64,000 nucleotides of DNA from Bacillus_I endophytica_A (GTDB taxonomy: Bacteria > Bacillota > Bacilli > Bacillales > Bacillaceae_H). Numbering within the stretch: the stretch's first letter is position 1; every line of letters starts with the position of its first letter. The position numbers and the translations under genes were made by a program. Positions 59,547 to 64,000 of this stretch are shown here, in pieces. The stretch is taken from contig NZ_JALAMS010000003.1 in the NCBI RefSeq assembly GCF_026790145.1, positions 377,999 through 441,998 on the forward strand, written 5' to 3'. The notes below the pieces were generated by a model, which worked only from the letters and a program-made list of their open reading frames with translations, ran no database searches and was not told where the DNA came from.

Positions 59547-60326
59547 ATGTACGTGAACATTGGAAAGGTTTATTTAGTTGGAGCAGGACCAGGAGATCCG
59601 GAGCTTATAACTTTAAAAGGAATCCGCTGTATTGGAGGGGCTGACGTCATCTTATATGATCGTCTTGTTAATAAACATCTATTAACATATGCCAAAAAAG
59701 GTGCTGATCTTATCTACTGTGGCAAATCTCCAAATGCTCATATCCTTCAACAAGAAGCAATCAATAATGCTCTTGTAAAACATGCTAAAGAAGGAAAAAC
59801 GGTTGTTCGTTTAAAAGGTGGAGATCCATTTGTGTTCGGGCGTGGTGGTGAGGAAGCTGAAATTCTTGTTCAAAACGGTATCTCTTTTGAAATTGTTCCA
59901 GGTATCACCTCAGGTATTGCAGCAGCTGCTTATGCGGGTATCCCTGTTACGCATCGCGAATACAGCGGAAGCTTTGCTTTTGTGACAGGTCATCGCAAAC
60001 AGGAAGATGAACATGTGAAATGGGAAGCTCTAGCTAAAGGGATTGACACATTAGCCATTTATATGGGCATTAAAAATCTATCATATATTTGCGAACAGCT
60101 TATTCAACACGGCAAGAGTCCTGACACACCCGTTGCATTGATTCACTGGGGAACGTATACTGAGCAAAAAACTGTAGTAGGTACACTTGATACGATTATT
60201 GATATAGCTCATAGAGAAAAAGTGAAGAATCCAAGTATGGTCATTGTTGGAGAGGTTGTTGTGCTAAAAGACAAATTAAGTTGGTTTGAGGAAAATACGC
60301 AGCAATATGTTGAACAAGTTTTCTAA
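59547..60326 (+). CDS. sumT: Uroporphyrinogen-III C-methyltransferase (SumT, YlnD type)
   Basis: A 259-residue methyltransferase that makes precorrin-2, the first step of siroheme synthesis. The signature VYLVGAGPGDPELITLKG, the VVRLKGGDPFVFGRGGEEA loop and VPGITSGIAAAAYAGIPVTHR are intact. Siroheme is the cofactor of sulfite reductase, so its place in the sulfate operon makes sense. ATG 59547 and GTG 59553 both follow GGAGAGG. A 190-base gap without a clear terminator separates it from cysC. Confidence 0.94.
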   Translation: MYVNIGKVYLVGAGPGDPELITLKGIRCIGGADVILYDRLVNKHLLTYAKKGADLIYCGKSPNAHILQQEAINNALVKHAKEGKTVVRLKGGDPFVFGRGGEEAEILVQNGISFEIVPGITSGIAAAAYAGIPVTHREYSGSFAFVTGHRKQEDEHVKWEALAKGIDTLAIYMGIKNLSYICEQLIQHGKSPDTPVALIHWGTYTEQKTVVGTLDTIIDIAHREKVKNPSMVIVGEVVVLKDKLSWFEENTQQYVEQVF

Positions 60327-60340
60327 AGTGAGGGATCAAA

Positions 60341-61117
60341 GTGGAAGCTGTATTGTATATTTGTCACGGGACGCGGATTAGAGATGGACAGATCGGAGCC
60401 TTGCAATTTATTGAACGTTGCAAAGAGAAAGTAAACGTTCCTATTCAAGAAGCATGTTTTTTGGAACTTGCTGAACCAACTATTGAAGAAGCTTTTGCTC
60501 GATGTATAAAGCAGGGGGCAACAAAAATTGTAGCTGTCCCGATTCTTCTTTTAACAGCAGGGCATGCAAAAAAAGATATACCAGAAATATTGCTTTCCTT
60601 AGCTGAAGCACATCCAGAAATTGAAGTTGTTTATGGAACTCCTTTTGGGGTTCATGACAAACTTGTTGATGTATTAATGGACCGTATACGTGAAGCCAAC
60701 AGTATGATTGATAAAGATGCAACAGTTTTACTCGTTGGTAGAGGAAGCAGTGATCCAGATGTGAAACGTGATTTAAATGAAATTGCCCTTATGTTAGAAC
60801 GACGAGGCGGATTCTTAAAAGTGGATACATGCTTTCTTGCTGCAGCAGAACCTACTTTTGAACAGGGACTTCGTGGGCTTAAAGGAAATAAGCAAGTTTA
60901 TATTGTTCCGTATATTCTTTTCACTGGGTTACTCATGAGACAAATTGCAGCAGATGTAAGTCAGCTACTTGTTGACTCTTCGAACATTTTTCTATGTTCA
61001 TTTTTAGGCTATCATACTATTTTAGAAGACATTCTTGCTGAGAGAATCGAAAAGTGGAAAAATCAAAAGGGAAACTTAATGTTTGATGGAGAAGAATTAT
61101 GTATACTGTCACATTAA
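60341..61117 (+). CDS. sirB: Sirohydrochlorin ferrochelatase SirB (YlnE type)
   Basis: A 258-residue CbiX/SirB-family chelatase that inserts Fe2+ into sirohydrochlorin. It is a two-half protein: the first half contains VLYICHGTRI and VPILLLTAGHAKKDIPE, the second VLLVGRGSSDPDVKRDLNE and YIVPYILFTGLLMRQI. The metal-binding histidines are in ICHGTR and AGHAKKD. The start is GTG at 60341 after GAGGG. It overlaps sirC by 19 bases. Confidence 0.92.
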   Translation: MEAVLYICHGTRIRDGQIGALQFIERCKEKVNVPIQEACFLELAEPTIEEAFARCIKQGATKIVAVPILLLTAGHAKKDIPEILLSLAEAHPEIEVVYGTPFGVHDKLVDVLMDRIREANSMIDKDATVLLVGRGSSDPDVKRDLNEIALMLERRGGFLKVDTCFLAAAEPTFEQGLRGLKGNKQVYIVPYILFTGLLMRQIAADVSQLLVDSSNIFLCSFLGYHTILEDILAERIEKWKNQKGNLMFDGEELCILSH

Positions 61118-61713
61118 ATATAAGAAATAAAAAGGCTCTCGTTGTTGGTGGAGGTACTGTTGCGACAAGGAAAATTAAACATCTTTTAAAAGAAGGAGCA
61201 AATGTTACAGTTATTTCTCCTGAAGCTACGGATGAAATCAAGAAGTGGGAAGAAAAAGGCGAAGTGTATTGGGAAAAGCGAGAAGCAAATGAGCTTGACG
61301 TTCCCTCGGCATTTCTCGTTATATTAGCAACAAACAACCCAGAGGATAATGAAAAACTATTAAAAGCTGCTTTACCCCATCAGCTTGTTAACGTAGCGCA
61401 TAAGGGGGATAAGGGGAGCTATACTGTGCCAGCTCAGTTCACACGTGGCGACTTAACCATTTCAGTCTCAACAGGGGGAGGGAGCCCGCTGTTAGCTAAA
61501 AAGATACGTGATGAACTTTCAGCACGTTATGGTGAAAGTTATGAACAGTATGTGGACTTCTTAAATGAGATACGTTCTTTTATACATGAAAATGAAAAAC
61601 AGCCTGAAGAAAAAAAGAAGCTTCTTCATCGTTCTTTGCAAGAAGAAATGAAAGATGCTCATCATCAGCAGCTTTTTTGGCAAGCTTTATATGATAAATA
61701 TAAAAAAGATTAA
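61099..61713 (+). CDS. sirC: Precorrin-2 dehydrogenase SirC (YlnF type)
   Basis: A 204-residue NAD-dependent dehydrogenase that oxidises precorrin-2 to sirohydrochlorin. The Rossmann site is ALVVGGGTVATRKIKHLL, and the family middle contains VILATNNPEDN and FTRGDLTISVSTGGGSPLLAKKIRDEL. It completes the siroheme set sumT-sirB-sirC. The start overlaps sirB, indicating coupled translation. A terminator follows directly. Confidence 0.93.
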   Translation: MYTVTLNIRNKKALVVGGGTVATRKIKHLLKEGANVTVISPEATDEIKKWEEKGEVYWEKREANELDVPSAFLVILATNNPEDNEKLLKAALPHQLVNVAHKGDKGSYTVPAQFTRGDLTISVSTGGGSPLLAKKIRDELSARYGESYEQYVDFLNEIRSFIHENEKQPEEKKKLLHRSLQEEMKDAHHQQLFWQALYDKYKKD

Positions 61714-61763
61714 AAAGTGCGAGTAGAGATTGCTGTAGTAACCTCAACTCGTACTTTTTATTT
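61711..61763 (+). terminator. Bidirectional terminator between sirC and the mgtC-like gene
   Basis: AAAAAGTGCGAGT and ACTCGTACTTTTT arms (one G-U pair) with a long loop and T run lie between convergent genes. Confidence 0.8.
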
Positions 61764-61764
61764 A

Positions 61765-62442
61765 TTAAGAAAGGCTTTGAATATCAATTTGCTTAATCCC
61801 GGCAACTTTTTGAATATCATAATAAACATCCGTCGTGAACCGCTTTTCATGGGCCAAGATTTTTAGCTGAATAACAACAAAGTCATCCAAGTCTTTTACA
61901 CGAACGTGTTTTACCCTTAAATTTAGATTTTTGATCTCAGAGATAAGAGTTGTTAAATGAACATCTCTAGAGACGGTTAGCTCCAGTCGAATCTCTTTCT
62001 CCTTAAACTGCTTAGGGCCAATCAACTTAGTAAGGAAAGGGATAAATTCAACGCTGATCATAAGGAGAATAACGGCAATCACAGCTTCTGTATAAAAGCC
62101 GGCTCCAACCGTAATGCCAATTCCAGCAGCCCCCCATATGAGTGCAGCTGTCGTTAAGCCTGAAATACTATCATTTTCTCTTCTCAGAATCACCCCTGCT
62201 CCAAGGAATCCTATACCAGATACAATTTGAGCAGCAAGTCGCAAAGGATCCATTGTAATGTTACTTGCTTTCTCAAATAAATAGGCAGATTCGATAGAGA
62301 CGATAGTTAAAATACAGCTTACAATGGACATTACAAGTGAAGTCTTTAACCCAACAGGTTTTCGCTTTAGTTCTCTTTCAAGACCAATAATCAACCCTAG
62401 CACAGCCGATATTCCAAGCTTTAATATCGTTTCGTAATACAT
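61765..62442 (-). CDS. MgtC/SapB family membrane protein
   Basis: A 225-residue protein with an N-terminal membrane domain of about five helices and a C-terminal soluble ACT-like domain. The MgtC signature is LGLIIGLERELKRKPVGLKTSLVM and QIVSGIGFLGAGVILRREN, with GLTTAALIWGAAGIGI. Members are linked to Mg2+ homeostasis and growth in low Mg2+; actual transport is unproven. GAGGTAAGAAC precedes ATG 62442 on the minus strand. No Mg2+ riboswitch is visible upstream. Confidence 0.88.
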   Translation of the reverse strand: MYYETILKLGISAVLGLIIGLERELKRKPVGLKTSLVMSIVSCILTIVSIESAYLFEKASNITMDPLRLAAQIVSGIGFLGAGVILRRENDSISGLTTAALIWGAAGIGITVGAGFYTEAVIAVILLMISVEFIPFLTKLIGPKQFKEKEIRLELTVSRDVHLTTLISEIKNLNLRVKHVRVKDLDDFVVIQLKILAHEKRFTTDVYYDIQKVAGIKQIDIQSLS

Positions 62443-62573
62443 GTTCTTACCTCGCTTTCGTTATAAGGTGAAAAGAAGGAAGATCACTGGCTAGAACTCA
62501 ATACTTTATGTCTATAAGATATATGCACTATAAAAGGGAGGTAGTACAAAGAGGACGAGAAGAAAAGAAAGAC

Positions 62574-62606
62574 AAAAAAGCCTTCCGCTTGGCGAGAGGC
62601 TTTAAA
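62574..62606 (-). terminator. Terminator of the small membrane protein gene
   Basis: AAAGCCTCTCGC and GCGGAAGGCTTT arms (minus strand) with a CAA loop are followed by a T run. Confidence 0.82.
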
Positions 62607-62787
62607 GCATGTCCTGAAAATGAAAGAAAAATAAGCAAAAAATGAGGCCAAATACAGAACTTAATATAAAGTGGCTGCTTTCTACTTTTTCCGTCCTATC
62701 TCCTATTTTGATTCCTTCAAAGTAAGCAAAACAAATAAGGGAGATGGCCATTAGGAAAGATAGCCACATTCCTAACTGAATTAACAT
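62602..62787 (-). CDS. Small two-helix membrane protein, unknown
   Basis: A 61-residue protein with two hydrophobic segments, LGMWLSFLMAISLICFAYFE and ILSSVFGLIFCLFFFHF, joined by a charged loop (GIKIGDRTEKVESSH). A GAGAGGAG ribosome site precedes ATG 62787 on the minus strand, and a terminator follows. I do not recognise the family. The ribosome site and terminator make a real gene likely. Confidence 0.7.
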   Translation of the reverse strand: MLIQLGMWLSFLMAISLICFAYFEGIKIGDRTEKVESSHFILSSVFGLIFCLFFFHFQDML

Positions 62788-62852
62788 GAGTGTAAACTCC
62801 TCTCTAGCATCTTTACTATGAAAGTATGTAGAGATTTACTAGTTTATGCTCA

Positions 62853-63413
62853 TTAGATAAACAGTCTTTTAGAAGAAATTAAAATTAGGCATGTTACAAT
62901 CGTGCTTAACACAAAAGCTGGTATCATATATGTGCTGTTATAAACGATCGTATACCACAAAAGCGGAACATCTTTTGGAGCATAAGCAGCAAAAAAGAAA
63001 TAACCTGATACGCAGTGCGCAAGATAACGCAAAAAACTGCCCACAAAGGATCCTAGAGTAACGTACAAAATTACTTTTCCGGTATGATTGTTTGTTAGAG
63101 AAGAAATAATTCCTTTTCGAGTTAATCCTGCAAATCCGATAACTGTAAAGGCAATGAGATAATCAATAAGACCTTGTACAGGTGTGTAAATTTGACTTGG
63201 TCCTACTATAACTTGTAGAAGACCTAATAAAAAACCAGAAGCAAGGCCTCCCTTTATACCATGACGAAAAGCAACGATAAGAACAGGGACCATTGAAATG
63301 GAAATTGCCCCCCCCTGAGGAAGAGAAAAAAATTGAGCAACAATGTCTAATAAGAAGGCAAGGGTAGTCATGATACTTATTTCTGCTAAAACTAAAGTGC
63401 GGCCACGCTGCAT
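62853..63413 (-). CDS. thiT: Thiamine ECF transporter S component ThiT
   Basis: A 186-residue membrane protein with about six helices, the substrate-binding S component of an energy-coupling-factor transporter. The ThiT family parts are SLPQGGAISISMVPVLIVAFRHG and GSFLRYLAHCVSGYFFFAAYAP, with YNSTYMIPAF near the end. It binds thiamine and works with a shared EcfAA'T module encoded elsewhere. ATG 63413 lies six or seven bases after AGAGGTG. No TPP riboswitch is visible upstream, which is unusual for this family. Confidence 0.9.
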   Translation of the reverse strand: MQRGRTLVLAEISIMTTLAFLLDIVAQFFSLPQGGAISISMVPVLIVAFRHGIKGGLASGFLLGLLQVIVGPSQIYTPVQGLIDYLIAFTVIGFAGLTRKGIISSLTNNHTGKVILYVTLGSFVGSFLRYLAHCVSGYFFFAAYAPKDVPLLWYTIVYNSTYMIPAFVLSTIVTCLILISSKRLFI

Positions 63414-63446
63414 GTAAACACCTCTTTCAATCAATAATTTTCTTAG

Positions 63447-63516
63447 CTACAATGTACCTTTCTTCTATTAGAGAGGAAAGTATGTGAAGTAGTGAATAGG
63501 TACGTTGTAGATTATA
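63447..63516 (-). promoter_or_regulatory. thiT promoter with a flanking 13-base inverted repeat
   Basis: On the minus strand a TGC-extended -10 TATAAT (63516-63511) is followed at once by CTACAACGTACCT (63510-63498). Its near-complement AGGTACATTGTAG lies at 63459-63447, 38 bases on and just before the ribosome-site region. Twelve of 13 positions pair. It could be a two-site operator or a stem in the leader RNA. Confidence 0.55.
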
Positions 63517-63661
63517 GCACTTTTTTATAATTGAAATAAAAACTATTAATAAACATTTTCATTTCTTCTAAATGATGATAGGATATGTTAAGCAGAAAGA
63601 AGTTAAAACTCTATATGTACTAAGGTTCTTAAGTTTTTTGAAAAAAGTTTTAAAAAAACTA

Positions 63662-63690
63662 TTGCAAAACAATTTAATACGTGATAAATT
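63662..63690 (+). promoter_or_regulatory. rRNA operon promoter P1
   Basis: TTGCAA at 63662-63667 and TAAATT at 63685-63690 are 17 bases apart. The expected start region is GTCGCTG, the same heptamer as at promoter P2. Confidence 0.6.
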
Positions 63691-63755
63691 ATTACTTGTC
63701 GCTGCTACGGTAGGACAAAACAGAAAGAAGTTAAAAAACATTTTTAAAAAAGTTG

Positions 63756-63784
63756 TTGACACACTTCGGAAGAAGTGATAAGAT
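63756..63784 (+). promoter_or_regulatory. rRNA operon promoter P2
   Basis: TTGACA at 63756-63761 and TAAGAT at 63779-63784 are 17 bases apart. Transcription should begin near GTCGCTG at about 63791. Initiation with G is typical of Bacillus rrn promoters and makes them sensitive to GTP levels. Confidence 0.85.
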
Positions 63785-63817
63785 ATAAAAGTCGCTGTTA
63801 ACGACAAATGAAATGAT

Positions 63818-63840
63818 TGACCTTTGAAAACTGAACAAAA
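63818..63840 (+). promoter_or_regulatory. rRNA leader boxA-like antitermination region
   Basis: TGACCTTTGAAAACTGAACAA in the leader resembles the conserved Bacillus rrn leader text that carries the boxA-type antitermination signal. It lies about 90 bases before the 16S rRNA. Confidence 0.6.
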
Positions 63841-63927
63841 TACGTCAACGTTAATTCTATTTTATTTTTAAAACAACGTTTCTTATTAGAAACAAAAAGC
63901 TATGGACATCGAAAGATGAAACCAAAC

Positions 63928-64000
63928 TTTCTATGGAGAGTTTGATCCTGGCTCAGGACGAACGCTGGCGGCGTGCCTAATACATGCAAGTCGAGCGGAG
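63928..64000 (+). rRNA. rrs: 16S ribosomal RNA (5' end only)
   Basis: GGAGAGTTTGATCCTGGCTC, followed by AGGACGAACGCTGGCGGCGT, is the universal 5' part of bacterial 16S rRNA. The mature 5' end is placed near 63928 by comparison with B. subtilis; it may be off by a few bases. The gene runs out of the window. Confidence 0.97.

Noticed and set aside
63572..63778. Plus-strand lysine-rich frame of 68 codons upstream of 16S rRNA
   Set aside because: It covers both rRNA promoters, has no ribosome site, and its Lys/Leu content reflects A/T richness.
1..64000. CRISPR arrays, insertion sequences, prophage genes, tRNA genes
   Set aside because: I saw no regularly spaced repeats, transposase or phage proteins, or cloverleaf tRNA sequences in the window.

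Overview
The window is chromosomal DNA of a low-GC, endospore-forming Bacillaceae bacterium. Almost every gene has a recognisable Bacillus subtilis-type homologue, in an order close to the suf-yun-yut-yum-yui-yug part of that chromosome. Many genes are sporulation-linked (lytH, yunB, yutC, yutH, yuzC, kapB/kapD). The sequence suggests a Bacillus/Priestia-like species but I cannot fix it; the 16S rRNA is present only as its first ~73 bases.

Layout. 1-3.2 kb: end of the SUF iron-sulfur operon (sufD-sufS-sufU-sufB). 3.2-9.5 kb: a decayed small gene, a stress-type short-chain dehydrogenase, yunF, yunC, yunB, an NSS amino-acid transporter with its tiny subunit, and lytH. 9.7-16 kb: lipA, yutC-yutF, a HAD phosphatase, a patch of decayed genes (an SDR pseudogene and a short remnant) and yutH. 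16.3-19.6 kb: threonine operon hom-thrC-thrB. 19.6-26 kb: Fe-S carriers (yutI, yutM), dapF, NDH-2-like flavoproteins yutJ and yumB, and a yumC gene with a large in-frame internal deletion behind an intact Fur-box promoter. 26-34 kb: yuiA-yuiD, pepA, yuiF, yuiH, yuzC, then yjlC-ndh. 34-44 kb: kapD, kapB, patB, yugE, yugF, alaR-alaT, an XRE regulator, yugI, rocD, yuzA, yugJ. 44-50 kb: the seven-gene Mrp Na+/H+ antiporter operon. 50-55 kb: a small secreted or membrane protein, pgi, yugN, a K+ channel, and an alanine/glycine symporter. 55.3-61.7 kb: sulfate assimilation and siroheme operon (yezD-cysH-cysP-sat-cysC-sumT-sirB-sirC). 61.7-64 kb: mgtC-like gene, a small membrane protein, thiT, then tandem rRNA promoters and the start of 16S rRNA.

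How the parts fit. Sulfate is imported and reduced with siroheme made by the same operon. Cysteine sulfur is mobilised by SufS/SufU onto SufB, and clusters are passed on by Nfu- and A-type carriers to enzymes such as LipA. Three NDH-2-type flavoproteins lie within 13 kb. Rex-type operators sit before yumB and yjlC-ndh, which fits control by the NADH/NAD+ ratio, and a Fur box sits before the yumC remnant. Most of the window is ordinary core genome. The unusual points are decayed genes and regulatory DNA; I found no new multi-gene system.
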